From positions 1,260,156 to 1,324,155 of the forward strand of contig MNCI01033474.1 of NCBI GenBank assembly GCA_015680685.1: a stretch of 64,000 nt of DNA, given 5' to 3'. This DNA is from Gnetum montanum. Lineage: Eukaryota; Streptophyta; Gnetopsida; Gnetales; Gnetaceae. Of the stretch, positions 1 to 12,197 are shown piece by piece (the first letter of the stretch is position 1; each line of letters starts with the position of its first letter). The notes below the pieces were generated by a model. It was not told where the DNA came from and did not search any database. It saw only the letters and a list, made by a program, of their open reading frames with translations. A program made the position numbers and the translations under genes.

Positions 1-1373
1 TTCCTCATCTCTTGCACAAGATTAGCACTAAGTTGAGCTTCATCATCAAAGCTCATCTTCTTCTTGGTATTTGAAAGTATATCACTCATCCTTCCTCCAC
101 CATAAAAATCACAATTTAGATTGCCTTTACATTGTTCATTTATTTCATAGTAAAGAAAATCAATTTCACACTATCATTATCCACATCCACATCAATAATG
201 ATCTTCTTATTATGACTACTACTATAGACATCATTATTAAATACAAAGTCAAACATATTATCACTATTAATCTTATCTTATCAATAATGAAATCAAAGGT
301 TACATTATTGGCATCATGTACAACACAACTCAAAACTTCATTACAATCACCACTATGATCATGATGATCATCATCTCAATGGATTAAAACACTACCAATC
401 TAGAATGAAAAACTAAAATCCAATGCACTAGTTTCCACATAAGAGACATTACTATCATATGCAAGGTAAATCTTAGACTCACTTACCTCTTCGTTGCTTC
501 TCCTATCCATCTTTGGTTTAATTTGATCTTCAATATATGGTGTCTAATCTCATTAAAGCGTAAAGCTTCAAGATTCCACAAAGAAGTCTCTAACTCCAAT
601 GGTTTCTCCTCTTTAAAGAAATCATCATTGGTTCTACATCCCACTTTGATGGTGTCAACTCTAAAGATGAATTCTCCTCCATGATTTTAACATCATATTT
701 ATCATCAAAGTAATCATTCTTCCACATACCATGGCTTGAAGACTCACCTCTCTCCCATGAGATAGCCTTAACTTGACAAAGAATGTTCTTTCCATTGTGA
801 CAAGATATAGAAAAATTGTACAATGAATGAGTATCATACCCTCTAGTGATGTCCTTTACCATTCTTAAAGAGGTTCCTTAATTGTTACTGCTCCTTTGAC
901 CTTAAGTAGGAACTATCCTTGATTAACAACATACATCGTCTTGGACTATGAAGATCTCTTGGTCCTTTTGATGAAGCTCTTGGTTCTTTCTTGTAAACCT
1001 TTTGATTATTAAGCACTATCTTGATCAATAAGAGATTCTCAAGAACTCCTTTTCTCATTGATTTCTACTTCACTAGACCTTTCATCTTTCTCCTTGATCA
1101 GATTTGGAAATTTCTCCTTCAAGCCTAGCACACTTGTAGGAATTTCAACCTACACATCATCATGGTTAGTAGCAACTATTATCATAGCAACAAAATCAAA
1201 ACCTATTTCATCATGTTCCTTAATATATTTTCTCTTTCCTAGAACGATTAAGGAAGCATTAAGTGAGACTTGATCTCTTACTTGTTCAACTATTATTGGA
1301 ATCAACTCATGGATTCCATTATGTCTAGCTACACTTCACACATTTTTTGCTTCATCAAACTAAGAACCATTGT
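1..1373 (-). pseudogene. Degraded pol segment downstream of protease of L
   Basis: This segment follows the protease in the sense direction of L and should hold the protease-RT linker and the start of reverse transcriptase. The longest open piece (862-590, about 90 codons) has a Cys/His-containing stretch, but I could not match it to a catalytic motif. I see no clear RT motif before the window edge. Assignment rests on position only. Short plus-strand frames across the same bases look like shadows. Confidence 0.3.
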
Positions 1374-1585
1374 AAAAATTCCAAGGTCTACCAAGAATTA
1401 CATCAACATAATATATTGGAAGCACATCACACTTCACAACATCATGAAAACATTCAATTTTAAATCTCAAAGTATACTATTTCCTCACTTCTTGGGAAAA
1501 ATCTTTAGAAAACCAATGCACTTTATAAGGTCTAGGATGAGGATTAGTTATCAAATCCAATCTAGCAACTATCCTAGAAGAAATG
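1374..1585 (-). pseudogene. Retropepsin-like protease remnant of L
   Basis: Minus-strand translation gives a stretch ending in the pattern CDVLPI....VILGRPWNF, with the ILGRPW box at 1403-1374. Upstream is a NPHPRPYKVHW-like segment around 1580-1515. In plant Ty3/gypsy polyproteins the HPHPYK.SWL segment, the CDV(V/I)PM segment and LLGRPWQ occur in that order at the C-terminal end of the protease, just before RT. This order and spacing support the call. In-frame stops are present, so no functional product is expected. The catalytic D-S/T-G triad was not located with confidence. Confidence 0.7.
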
Positions 1586-1789
1586 AAGTTTTCTCTAGCT
1601 CTTCCATAAATCAAAACATAAATCCATTTCATACTAAGAAAAAATCTAGCCCTAATCCAAAATAATATTTTTCTATTAGGATGATCTCCTTTATTTACAT
1701 TTCAATGAATGTACAAGAATTTAATTCAGAAATATTCTTAATTTTTGAAGCATTAGGATTATGTCTATGAAGATCTTGGCTTGATGTCT

Positions 1790-2530
1790 CCTCCACCTTC
1801 ACAGTTTTCAAATCTTGGTACTTGGCTACCTTGTAAAGTAAATAGTCACATTACTTATGTCCCAATTCTCCACAGTTGAAGCATTGAATTTTGGATGAGC
1901 TATTGTCTTGATCCTTGCCTCCCTTAACTTGGTCCTTCTTAGCTTTGTCCCTATCATTACCTCTTTTAGTCTTCTCGTCATGGCTTCCATCATTATCTTC
2001 AAATGGACTTGAATTCATTTTTAGATTTGGATTCCTTCTTCTCCTTGGAATTTGTTTTGCTCCTATTTACAAATCTTATTAATATCTTCTTAGCCTTGAG
2101 TGACAAATCATAAGCCTCATCAAGAGTTTATGGCTTATAAAAAGATAACTCATGTTGGTATGCCATTTTGAGACCACCTAAAAAGATTGAATCTTGTTCA
2201 TATTCTTTCCAATTTATCTTAGCTTGATGAAATAGATCACAACATTCGATGTAGAATTCTTTGACATCCCTGTTACTTTTCCTTAGGGGTTTTAACTTCA
2301 TAATAGTCTCTTATTTCTAGTGAGGCTATTCAAATTTATTTTAAACTTGTGTTTCATTATATTCCAATCTCTAATAGGTTGACTGTTTCATCTTTCATAA
2401 CCATAGGACTCCTATTCCCACCAAGTAAAATCCATATTTTCTAATTTAGATTCAACAACAGATATCCTCAAGTTATTCAGTATATCTTCCAACTAAAAAT
2501 GCTTGTTGAGTTTCTTCAGCCAACTTGCAA
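1790..2530 (-). pseudogene. Gag remnant of L with degenerate CCHC zinc knuckle
   Basis: Minus-strand translation near 2290-2160 gives RDVKEFYIECCDLF followed by LGGLKMAYQHEL. This matches the plant Ty3/gypsy gag pattern V.EY...FE.L..RC.....E....ARFL.GL...I. Further on, at about 1893-1847, CFNCGELGHK is the first half of a CCHC knuckle; a stop and an indel disrupt the final Cys. A Lys/Ser-rich linker lies between them, as is usual. The capsid and nucleocapsid order fits an element read from the LTR at 3057-3965. Several stops and at least one frameshift make this a pseudogene. Confidence 0.7.
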
Positions 2531-3040
2531 AAGAATTGGTATCATCTATACCATTTTTTTCTTCAACTCCATCTATGGAAGCCTTGTAGCATTTTTTAAT
2601 GCTCTGACAAGCCTTACTTCATCTTCCTCATCAAGCTTGCATAGAGAAGAAGTATTTACCACTATTAGAGTCTTTGGAATTCTCATACGAGAAATAGGAA
2701 TTCCTTCCATTGGAATCCTTGGCTGATGAATTCCTACACTCCCATAGCCAAATTATCCTTCCTCTTCATCTATTTTATATCCACTTGGTTATGAAACTTC
2801 TTCATTTGAGTGCACATGCTCCTCACATTTGTGTATCTGGATATGACTAAGACTAGCATTCTTATCTACCTTTATGCTGATTTTATCCAATTAAGCAACA
2901 ATAATATGAAAGATAGACTTCATGTTCTTCATGTCTCTCCATGTATCTATTTAGTGCTTGCACCTATTTCTTCTTGGGTGCCATATGAATTGACAAAACC
3001 CTCAAAAAAATCCAAGTAATAGTAAACAAAAATCTTCAAA

Positions 3041-3052
3041 GCTCTAATACCA
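3041..3052 (-). other. Primer binding site of L (initiator-Met tRNA type)
   Basis: The minus strand reads TGGTATTAGAGC, one base from the widespread plant PBS TGGTATCAGAGC complementary to the 3' end of initiator-methionine tRNA. It lies 4 bases from the LTR end at 3057, the expected spacing. Confidence 0.85.
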
Positions 3053-3056
3053 ATAA

Positions 3057-3965
3057 TGCTGGAGTAGGCTCACTCCATTAATTAATCATCTTCAAATACT
3101 AAATTTAAATATTATGCAAAAATAAAAATTTTGGCTAGAAAACAAGAAAACTATCTATCTTTAATTAGTTTATTAGAAGATTACAATCGGGTTTTCAAAA
3201 CTCACAACATCCAAAACCTTTCATACTTAAATGATATTGTAGACCATGAGGCTCTACAAACAGACAATAGCTATTCTTAATACAAGATACAGCCAACAGA
3301 AAGTTCTCCCATAGCTTGGGAATGAGATCTCAAATTACAAGAATAGAATACATAGGTCTACATAATTAACCTTGAAGCTACAACTTCTATGCACTAACTT
3401 AATTTACTCTTCCACACCTTACCCAAGCTCTTACCAACTCAAGATCTCTTATTAAGAAATGCCATCTCACAACTTCCATTCTCTCATGGTACCAATAATT
3501 ATTAATTACATTAATATTTATTGATAATAGAAAAATAAGAAACCTATAAATCTTCCCTCAACTTAACTTGAGGTTCTTTAGTTGTTTCCACAGTCTTCTT
3601 ACCTTATCTCCAGCTATTTTTTTTTTCATTTTTCAACTTATCCTAGTTATTTCTTCAATTGGGGTAGACAATTTTGGAAGTTTTCTTGGCTATATGGATC
3701 ATCTCCAACCTTGGAAAGAAATCTATTGTTAAAACCATCTTTCAAAGGAGACATTTTCTATTTGAACAAGATGTCTCCTTTGAAGATAGGATGTCTTCTC
3801 CTAGTAGGAGATGTGTTAGGTAGGATGTCTTACCTATAGCAATATGTATTTTGTGAAAAGACTACAAGATGTCTTCTTTCCCTCCAAGACATCTTCATCA
3901 ATCCCAAAACTTGCAAACACAAATGTAGGAAAGGAATAAAGGGGATTGGAAAAGGTGTCCCTACA
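3057..3965 (-). repeat. 5' LTR of L
   Basis: The 909-bp segment begins TGCTGGAG and ends CCCTACA on the plus strand, so it has the TG...CA ends of an LTR. It lies next to a correctly spaced PBS. Its outer end abuts copia integrase sequence at 3966. No second copy is in the window, so the boundary rests on the termini, the PBS and the junction. The part near its U3 start carries palindromic words listed separately. Confidence 0.75.
3743..3895. promoter_or_regulatory. Palindromic word cluster in the L LTR
   Basis: Three perfect inverted repeats occur within 153 bp. CAAAGGAGACAT (3743-3754) pairs with ATGTCTCCTTTG (3771-3782). TCTCCTAGTAGGAGA (3797-3811) is a palindrome with a one-base centre. 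AAGATGTCTT (3866-3875) pairs with AAGACATCTT (3886-3895). The words share a GATGTCT core. They sit in the first third of the LTR in the sense direction, the U3 region expected to hold enhancers. No function is shown by the sequence itself. Confidence 0.6.
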
Positions 3966-5055
3966 CCAACATAATAAATATATCCAAAAAATTTCATGTG
4001 AGATAAGCTTGGGACTTTTATGTAAAGGAGCTAGTAGGAAGTCTTCTCCTTGCTTGAGGTGATGATAAGCATATTTAAGATGTATATTGAAACATCTAAA
4101 GCTTCATTCCAAAACTGATATAAAAGTGAAGAATATTTAAAAACATATCTAGAGATTTTTTATATTACTCCATTTTTCCTTTTATTGATTCCATCACTTT
4201 ATGATGAATATTCTTAAGTTGTTTGCTTTTAAGTTTCACACTTAATGCAAAATTTCTCAAATTCTTAGCTAACAAATTCACCTTGTCTATCTAATCTTAT
4301 GATCTTTAACTTAAGATTCAATCTATTTTTTATCAAGCATTTGAAATTTTGAAAGATGCCAAAAGTTTCATTTTTAGAATGTAAAGAATATACCTCCTAT
4401 AATCATTGATAATGATAAATAAATATTTTTTCCCTTCTTGAGCTATACTAGACATTGAACTTACTAAATCCATATGAAGAAGCTTAAGGGATATTTTCTT
4501 CCTTTGTATTTAAGCATTATGAGGAAGTAACTTTTGCTTTTCTTTGAGGCATATCTCATATATTTCTTTTGGTACATCTAAATATTTGACTCCAATTTAT
4601 GCTTCATTATTAGCTAGCTTTTCAATATTGAGATAGGAGGTAGGACCTACTTTTCAATGTCATAATCTTGAGAGAAAAACCTAAGAAGAATTTGATTAAT
4701 AAATCCAAGAATTTATAGCTTCAACACCTTTGAAAGAAGATTCTTCTAAGAAATAAATGTGATTGTTCCATGTCTTTAATTTTTTAATCTCAAAATCACC
4801 ATTGAAAATAGTAAAAATATGCTCATGAAATATAAATTAATTTCCTATATTAAGAATATAACCTATTGATAATAAAGATCTTGACAATTGAGGAACATAA
4901 TAAACATCACACACATTGATTTTTTGGCTGCTAGAGAGTGCAAGAAATAGATTAACAATTTTTTCTATCATTATAGTTACACCATATTTTACTTTAATGC
5001 TTCTAAGAGTATTATTTGAACTATAATTGATAAAATTAGTCTTGCATGAAGTCAT
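3966..5055 (-). pseudogene. Copia protease C-terminus, GAG-pre-integrase and integrase remnant
   Basis: The N-terminal part (5055-4837) reads IKVKYGVT...VCDVYYVPQLSRSLLSIG, the conserved segment (G.G.....LYVP.L..NLLS) after the copia protease active site. It is followed by a GAG-pre-integrase stretch and C....KQ, then LLHMDLVSSMS and FIIINDYRRY, which correspond to the integrase core start (H.DL.GPM) and FIDD.SR. Near the truncated end FWNEALDVSIYILN and SHMKFFGY match the copia W.EA....YI.NR and S.L..FGC motifs. Stops and frameshifts are frequent. Truncation at 3966 coincides with the LTR of L. Confidence 0.85.
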
Positions 5056-5399
5056 ATGATTAAAAAACTACTATCTATAATCTATGTATGAGAAGTAACT
5101 TCTTTGATCATTTGATATGCAAGAAAATTGAAGTTTTAATCTTTACCTTTTGATTAATCTTATGACTCTTGAGGATTTCTTTGAGGATGAGGAGAGTCTC
5201 CATTTAGCTTTGATGAATCATTTGGAGTGTAGGAAGGAAATCCTACCTTTCACTAGTATTTGTCTTCATAGTGGCCCTACTTTTTGGAATGTTTGTATCA
5301 TGGAATATTTGATGATGATGCTTCATGCTGATTTCCTAGAGTGTAGTTAAATAATTCTTTTCTTTTGATCTCTTCCTCATTTCAAATTACCTATTCCTC

Positions 5400-5990
5400 T
5401 TGAATTTTTAATTTTACCTCTTTTTCTATTATTTTTATTAAAATAAGCCTACGAATTTTGAATTTGATTATCTTTCCTTTTCAAATATTCTAGAGTTCTA
5501 ATTGTATACTAATTTATCAGTTGTAACATCATTTAGATTGTTATTTTGAATAATCTTTATCATAACATACTTGAATCTTTCATCATTATAAAAAACTTGA
5601 ATGATTTTATCTAAATCTTACTTTTCACTATATTGACATCCATATTTATCTAAATTTATTATGCAATCATACATTGTAGTTAAAAATGTATCAATATTCT
5701 TACCTTTATTGAGGATTAGATCTTCAAATTCTTATCCACATCTTAATTGATTGATTTAAATGTTTGCTATGGAGGCTTCTTCATACTCTTGTTTTAGTAG
5801 ATCCCAAGTTTCTTTAGAATTTGTCTTGTCTATAATCCTTAATCTAATTGCATTTGAAATTGATGTGAAAATTATCATTTTTTCTAAGGCATCATTCCTT
5901 CTATCTTCTTGGATCTTTCTTCTTTTCTCTCTATTCAAGGCATTTAAATTTATAAATTCTTGGTATTCTTAGTTAATAATGTTTGAACAC
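5400..5990 (-). pseudogene. Copia gag remnant (UBN2-like)
   Basis: The open piece at 5938-5756 reads DALEKMIIFTSISNAIRLRI followed by KETWDLLKQEYEEA. This is the plant copia gag pattern in which a run with A...I..S......I is followed by T/S.KE.WD.L...YE. It lies between the PBS and the protease region, as expected. Downstream to about 5400 only broken reading frames were seen, and no intact CCHC knuckle was found. Confidence 0.7.
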
Positions 5991-6403
5991 ATTGACTTGG
6001 ATAAATTCTTCATAGACTTCCTCCAATAGGTGAAGTCTTGGCTTTCATTAAAGATTATAGTGCAATTTGGAATATCTTTACTTATTTTGAAGAGCTTTCA
6101 AGTTGAAAATGGCTTGAAAGGTTTGAAGATTAGCTTGAATACCTTAAAGAATAAGAGATCTTAGGGTTCCTTTTGAATTTAATATAAAAAGGTATGATTT
6201 TGATATGAAAAAATATGAATGTATGTGAGAAATTAGAGAAATGATAATCTTTGAAAGAAAATGTGAAAAATAAGGATTTGTGGATGAAGAAATATGATAT
6301 TGAGAATAAATCTAGATGATTGTGGGTGTATTTTGAAACTTTTAATCTTCAAATGATAAAAGTAGATCTAATACATCATTTTACCAAGGATTTAAAACTT
6401 GGA

Positions 6404-6415
6404 GCTTTAGTACCA
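6404..6415 (-). other. Primer binding site of copia element C
   Basis: The minus strand reads TGGTACTAAAGC, a diverged initiator-Met-type PBS (consensus TGGTATCAGAGC). The related copy at 27472-27483 reads TGGTATTAAAGC with the same flank (TTTTAATAG before it), which supports homology rather than chance. Confidence 0.65.
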
Positions 6416-6432
6416 CTATTAAAGTATGCATT

Positions 6433-7591
6433 TGTAATGGCTAAAGGATTTGGTGTTAGAAGGCCAAAATTTTCAACATGAAATAGTTTTACTCATTGAT
6501 CCATGGGCCTCAAGAAGGATTCAAAGTGTCCTAAAGTCTTGTTAGTCACTCAGGGACTTAGGAAGTTTGTTGCTAATAAATGTAAAAAATAAGAAAAATT
6601 GTAATGAAATGAATGAAAAGAAAATACAATGAGAGATTCAAGAACAAGAAAAATAAAAGAGCAATATTTCCAAATGAAAATCATTACAAATTTTATATAT
6701 TAAATGTAATAAAGCAAGAGTAATTTCAAGGAGTATGGATCAAGACCTTTAAAAGCCTAAGAAATAATCATGCTTGATGGATCCAGTATAGACTTGTAGG
6801 GTGTGTTCTACAACCATGTTTTGTAGTAGTTTTCTAATTTGATCTATAATGAACTGACTCATTACTCCTTGTGCTTTGCACTGGGGAAGAAATAGTTGTG
6901 GACTCTTTACTTCTTGCACTACTCCAAAAGTCTTAAGTTTAGTCAATGCAAAAATGATGCAAAAGTCCTTACAATGAAGTAAATTCTAGCTTAAATAGAC
7001 TATGGTGGTCCTGATTTGTTGCTAATTAATTCTTCCATGATTGCTACCAAATTTTTGATAAATTCTACCATGTTCAAAACATTTCTTGGTAACATGTCAG
7101 TAATTTTAGCTAATTTCTTATCCCACATGCTACAAAGCATGTGGGACCAAGAGGCTAAGAATATGGGATTAAAGCCCAAACCTCACACATTGCCTAACAT
7201 GTGAAACTACAATACTCAATGTGTGAGGTAAAAGTATCACATTTTTGTATCCTATGGAGTGTTATTAACCTTCACAAGCTAGAATACATGGCATTTACAA
7301 CAAGTGGAGCATTTTTTAGCTTGCACAAGATGGGATAAAAGGCATTTATGGCTTATGAAGTAATTTTTAGCCTCCATAAGTTGGAATGCATGGGATCTAT
7401 AACATGTGGACTACAAATTTCAATTTTTACATTGAAAACTATCTTAAATTCCATCAATATAAGGCCATAATGTAGGATTTTTAGGGAAAACAAGGTAATT
7501 GTATCTACCTTTATATTTTCCACTAAATTACAAAAAAAAAATTGGCCATGGGATTTTACGTTGCAACATGAATTTTCTTTAAGATGTTTCA
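6433..7591 (-). repeat. 3' LTR of A
   Basis: The 1159-bp LTR starts TGTAATGGC and ends GATGTTTCA on the plus strand. It aligns along its length with 25145-27179 once the solo LTR there is removed. In sense direction it begins TGAAACATC and follows a polypurine tract. A TATA-like TATTTAA lies at 6997-6991, with the palindromic words about 130 bp upstream of it. A copy of the PBS complement, CCTTCTAACACCA on the minus strand, lies at 6463-6451, 18 bases from the LTR end. Confidence 0.85.
7122..7228. promoter_or_regulatory. Palindromic words in U3 of the A 3' LTR
   Basis: CCCACATGCT (7122-7131) and AGCATGTGGG (7136-7145) form a perfect 10-bp stem with a 4-base loop. CCTCACACATTG (7181-7192) and CAATGTGTGAGG (7217-7228) form a perfect 12-bp inverted repeat. 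They lie upstream of the TATA-like box at 6997-6991 in the minus-strand sense. The same word class recurs in the 5' LTR, in the leader and upstream of the antisense gene of A. Confidence 0.65.
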
Positions 7592-7604
7592 TTAGCCCCT
7601 CTTT
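7592..7604 (-). other. Polypurine tract of A
   Basis: The minus strand reads AAAGAGGGGCTAA immediately before the LTR start TGAAACATC. A purine run at this place primes plus-strand DNA synthesis in LTR retrotransposons and fixes the inner edge of the 3' LTR. Confidence 0.8.
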
Positions 7605-8739
7605 GTTAACGTTTTGAGGATTAACCTCAAAGGCATTAGTTAAGAAGGTGAAACACTAGGGTAGGTTTATCATCAACCTCCCTCTCCATGTTTGATTATG
7701 TAGCTATTAAATCATGCTAAGAAGTGCTCAAAATGATGAAACAAAGTCACAATGGAGTGTTACGAGTTTGAGATGAGATAAAAACTTATATTGGCTATTG
7801 GAAAATGGTCACATAGGCTAACAAGGAATTCCAAATGTTAACATCATGGTCATAGTATGGTGGTGACATGCTTGCTAATTAAAGAGATCTTCATGCTTTG
7901 TGTTTGAACTATTGGTTAGTTGATAATGTGTTAGAGGAACCAACACTTTACTCTAAGGTCTTCTTTTAACATTAGGCTTCTACTTTTATTTATTTGGAGC
8001 TATCAATTTGAATTTAGGCTTCATTGGCCTCTTGGCCTTTTTAGCAATTTACTTTCTCATTTTTAAGGGGTAAAACCTTCCTTGGGTTTCATTACCAAGA
8101 CTGAATTTTGTTTTGTTTTCTCATTCCATGAGATGTATTACATTTGATTAACTTGACAAAAAAGTATGTTAAAGGAGATGTCACATGATCCAGTGCATGA
8201 ATGTCAAATCTAGGTCTTTATTATTATTAGAATAAGGAAGGTTGTACTTGGATTATAGGAGTATGACTTAATAGGAATAACATGAATGATGTGAGGCAAG
8301 TGCTCTTGCCACAGTTGGTTAAGCTAACCAAATCTCACACATCAAGGTTGCATGGTAACACATTGCTTAAATGAGTTGCATCATTATGATGATTTTAGGT
8401 TTATCCTCGAAGCACAACTCTAAAAGGACATGAAAATAGGTCAAATGATACATGTGTTTATAACAAATTGCTTAAGGCCACATGAGAAAACAAGTAGAAT
8501 ACATGCCACCATAGGTTACAATTGGTACAACATGAGAAATCTATATTTTGTTTCACAAATTTAAACAAAGTTTGTAGTTCTTGATAATTCCAAAAAGAGA
8601 GAGATGAGAGGTCACATAGACTCACTTACTATAGGCTACAAAGATTATTGGTGTCAATAATTTGTACATATCTACAAACAAAGGCAAAGTTTAGGTTTAG
8701 GAAAATAGGTTAGTGTTAGATATAATAAGGTTTGAGATA
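7605..8739 (-). other. 3' internal untranslated region of A, nothing recognised
   Basis: Between the integrase C-terminus and the polypurine tract there are only short broken frames on both strands. I see no domain, tandem repeat or second extra ORF. It is a normal position for a 3' untranslated segment of a Tat-lineage element. Confidence 0.4.
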
Positions 8740-11700
8740 GAAATGATTGATTGGATTAGCCAATTGATTCCCATCCATGTCCTTCAATATGAACGCTCCA
8801 TTTCCATAAGCTTTGGTGACCAAGAAAGGTCCTTTTCAATTGGCCAAAAACTTGTCTACATTTTTGCAAATGGCCTTAAGAACAAGTTCCCCTTTCTTGA
8901 TCTTTCATTTGTTCAAGTCACGATGATGCTATTGTTTCTACCTCTCTTGATATCATTCCATTTGAGAAAGAATTTGTATTCAAAACTCTTCCACTAAATT
9001 TAGGTTAATGGTATGCAACTCCTTATTCTACTCATCATTGATGAAGCCAAATAGAGCTATCCTTAGTGATGGAACCTACAATTCAAAAGGTAAAATAGCT
9101 TTAGATCCATAAACAAGGCTATACATGGTGGCATCAGTCATGGTTCTAAAGGTTATTCTATAGGCCCAAAGTGCATGCATGAGTTTCTCATGCCACTTGT
9201 GTTTGCTTTTGTTTAGCATTTTTAAAAGCACATTTATGATGACCTTGTTGCTAGCTTCATCATGTCCATTGGCTTGTCGATAACATAGTGATGAAAAAGA
9301 ATGTTTGATGCTTAATTATTAATAGAAGGTTTGCATTTCCTAGTTGCTAAACTAACGTCCATTGTCTGTAACTATGGTTAAGGATATGCCAAAACAAGAC
9401 ACTATATTATCTAATATGAATTTACAAACTTGTTGAGATGTTTTTTTCCTTAGATGAATAGCTTCAATCTACTTTGTAAAATACTTAGTTGTGGTGATGG
9501 TGAAGCTATGCCTCGTAGAAGAATTATGCATTATAGGTCCAATAATCTCAATTTTCCATCATTGAAGTGACCATGTAACCTAATTAGTATGTAACTTAGT
9601 CAGTGGTACACGTATTAAGATACTGTGACATTGATAGGTATCGCAAGTCTTAACCTTCTACAGTTAGTCACTTTCCATATAGAACTAATAGAATCCTAAT
9701 CATCTAATCCTTGTGTCCATGGCTGTAGGCCCTATATGTCCTCCACATACACCCTTGTGAAGTTGCTCAAGGACAATGCAAGCTTCAGTTTTTCCCAAGC
9801 ACACCAAAAATATGTCATCATAGGACCTTTGACATAATGTGTTACATCTACAATGACATATTATGTTGATCTTTTATATACGATGTCCTTTTGAGAAGCA
9901 ATTAGGTTTTATGGAGATTCATCACACATTAGGTAAAACTTGATATTGTCATACCACTCCTTTTGAGGAATGTTATCAATATTGGCTATAGAAATTCTTT
10001 TATTATTCTACATGATGAAAAAATCATAGTTCTCCATCAAGGTAACTTGCTAAACACATTTGGCATCATGCTTAGGGCTAAGGTTGTAATGACATTAGCT
10101 AAAGTGTTCTTGGTTTGAGGTATGTGTTGAATACCAACATCTATAAATTATAGCATGAGTTCCTTATCTAGGTCATAGTAAGGTTGTAAGTATTTAGCTT
10201 TACATGTGTATAATTTAGTTGGTTAACCACAAGTTGCAAATCATCCTTTATCATCAAAAATTTAATTCCTTAGTTACGAGCTACCATTATTCCTTTGATC
10301 AACCCCTTTATATACCACCATGTTGTTAGAATACAAAAATTGAAAACAATAGGTGAAAGGTTGGATTAAATCAAAGGATGGTATTATGATGATAGTAGCA
10401 CTGGCCCCATGGGTAGAAGAAGCTTAGTCAAAGTGCATTATGGCCCTATAACCTTCACGTACTTCGTTAATAATGCTTACATGCTCATCGAGGAACTTAG
10501 GATCTATGGCTACATTATCCTCAACTGGGGAAGTGGTAAGTTGTGCAGCTATAGCCTAGCCTTTCGCTAAGGCTTGGGAGATGTAATGTAGGTCAAACTT
10601 AGCTATTATGGTCTTCCAATAAGCTATTTTTCTACTCTCATATATATTATTTGTTATGGCTCTTAGTACACTATCCTTGCATGTGACGTTAACCTAGCTT
10701 CTAAAGAGGTAGTATCTCCACTTCTTTAAGGAGAAGACTAGGGCTATGTAATACTTCTCAACCTCTATGTATCAGGTCTCATAGGCTATCAATGCATGGC
10801 TCAAATAGAAAATAGGAAGATCTACCCCATTATCTCATTCTTTATAGAGTAGAAAGGTTGTAGATATGTCAAAGATTGTAAGGTAGATGTAAAACAATTT
10901 TTCCTTTTGTGGTGGATACACTATGGATAGTTGGACCAACTCTTGCTTAATATTGTCAAAGGCTTCTTAGTAGTGTTCAATCCACACATAGTAAAATCCA
11001 TTCTTAATTAAGTGTTATAGGATTATAGCTTATCCATAAGCCTCAAGATGAATCTATGAATAAATTACAAACTACCTTATAGTTCCCATAGCTCCTTAAG
11101 ATTAGTAGGTGCTACCAAGTTGGTTCTGGTCTTAGCCTTATTAGGATAGACATGTATGCCTACTTTGAATACTAAAAAACCAATCATTTTAGTAATTTTG
11201 ATGTTAAATACATACTTCTTAGGATTAAGTCTAAGTTTGTACTTTAGGCATTATTAGAGTACAAAATTAAGATCATGTAAATGATCATTGGTTCTCTTGG
11301 ACTTAACTGTTGTGTCATCAACATAATTATTAAGTAACCATATCATGTAGTCACTAAATATATAGGTCATGACTCATTAGTATGTCATGCCCATGTTTTT
11401 TAGACTAAATGGCATCAATGGATATAAAAGGTTCCCTAAGGGATCATGAAGGTTGTGTAAAGTTAATGCTTTAGGTTGATTCTAACTTGCTTGTATCTTG
11501 AGAACCCATCCATGAAGGATAACAAGACATGTTTAACCATGGTATTGATAAGTTGATTAATGCTAGGCAATGGGAAATCATGTTTAATTTTTTTCTTGTT
11601 GAGGTCTTAGAAATTGATACTAATATGAATGCTCCCATTTTTGTTGGGAACCACTACTATGTTGGATACCCAATCAATGTAATCAATTTCTCAATTAAAA

Positions 11701-12197
11701 CCAACTTGGTAAAGCTTCATGATCTTATCATGAACTACTAGGGCTAGATCTAGTCTAATTTTGTGAACTTTTTACTTAACAAGGTTAAAATTGGGGCCAA
11801 ACATGATGTTATGTTGTACTAATCATGGATCAAGACCTAACATATCCTTATATGACCAAGCAAAGATCTTAATGTTATCTTGAAGAGCCTTGGTAATGTC
11901 TTGAGCCTTTTAGGGTTCTAGTGTGGAACTTAGTTTTAGCATTTCCTCCATACCATTATGGGTTGTAACTAGGATTTCAACTAGGGTAACCTCCCTAATG
12001 CCTCTAGACTCTAAGTCAAGGTTTTTAACTATTTATCTAGGCCACTTAAGGGACTTTTCTATGGAGGCTATATGATTGTACAGTATCCCAAGCTCAAAAG
12101 CTAGGCATTTGAGGTCAATTGATCATTCAACATCACCATAGGATTCATTCAAGCTCCAAGATAGATCAAATTTTTCCCATGCATCCATAATTTGATC
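8740..12197 (-). pseudogene. Tat-type pol of A: RT, RNase H, archaeal-type RNase H and integrase
   Basis: The exon starts DQIMDAWEKFDLSW right after a TAG acceptor. RT follows: IFAWSYKDMLGLDP, then VVVPNKNGSIHISINF, DFPLPSINQLINT, SFMDGFSRYKQV, MPFSLKNMG and the catalytic YVDD (11325-11314), then LRLNPKKYVF. RNase H has LPIFYLSHALIAYET (about 10800). A second, archaeal-type RNase H (about 10460-10080) reads HFD.ASSTHGAS...LQLVVNQL...HIPQTKNTLA, the domain typical of the Tat lineage. Integrase ends with KWHEKLMHALWAYRI and VYGSKAILPFEL (about 9215-9080) and a GPFLVTKAYGNGAF-like C-terminus (about 8830). Many stops are present, so the protein is not made intact. Confidence 0.9.

Larger units (their letters stand above)
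1..3965 (-). mobile_element. Ty3/gypsy LTR retrotransposon L, 5' portion
   Basis: Reading on the minus strand from high to low coordinates there is a 5' LTR (3965-3057), a PBS, a gag with a zinc-knuckle remnant and a retroviral-type protease. The rest of pol and the 3' LTR would lie to the left of the window. The PBS resembles that of initiator-methionine tRNA, which is common in chromoviruses, but no RT or chromodomain is visible to confirm the clade. All frames contain stops, so the copy is dead. It abuts a copia integrase at 3966, so L most likely inserted into that copia element. The predicted target duplication (CCAAC at 3966-3970) has its partner outside the window. Confidence 0.75.
3966..6432 (-). 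mobile_element. Ty1/copia retrotransposon C, 5' half, interrupted on both sides
   Basis: Read on the minus strand this piece contains a PBS (6415-6404), copia gag, protease/GAG-pre-integrase and integrase, in the copia order. It stops at 3966 within the integrase C-terminal region, where the LTR of L begins. Its 5' LTR starts just beyond the PBS but is cut after about 16 bases by the insertion of A at 6433. The LTR resumes at 27180, where the join restores alignment with a second C-family LTR at 27484. Reverse transcriptase and the 3' LTR are not in the window. Confidence 0.8.

Noticed and set aside
590-862. 90-codon minus-strand frame as a host gene
   Set aside because: It lies in the pol part of L, downstream of its protease, and has no independent gene signals.
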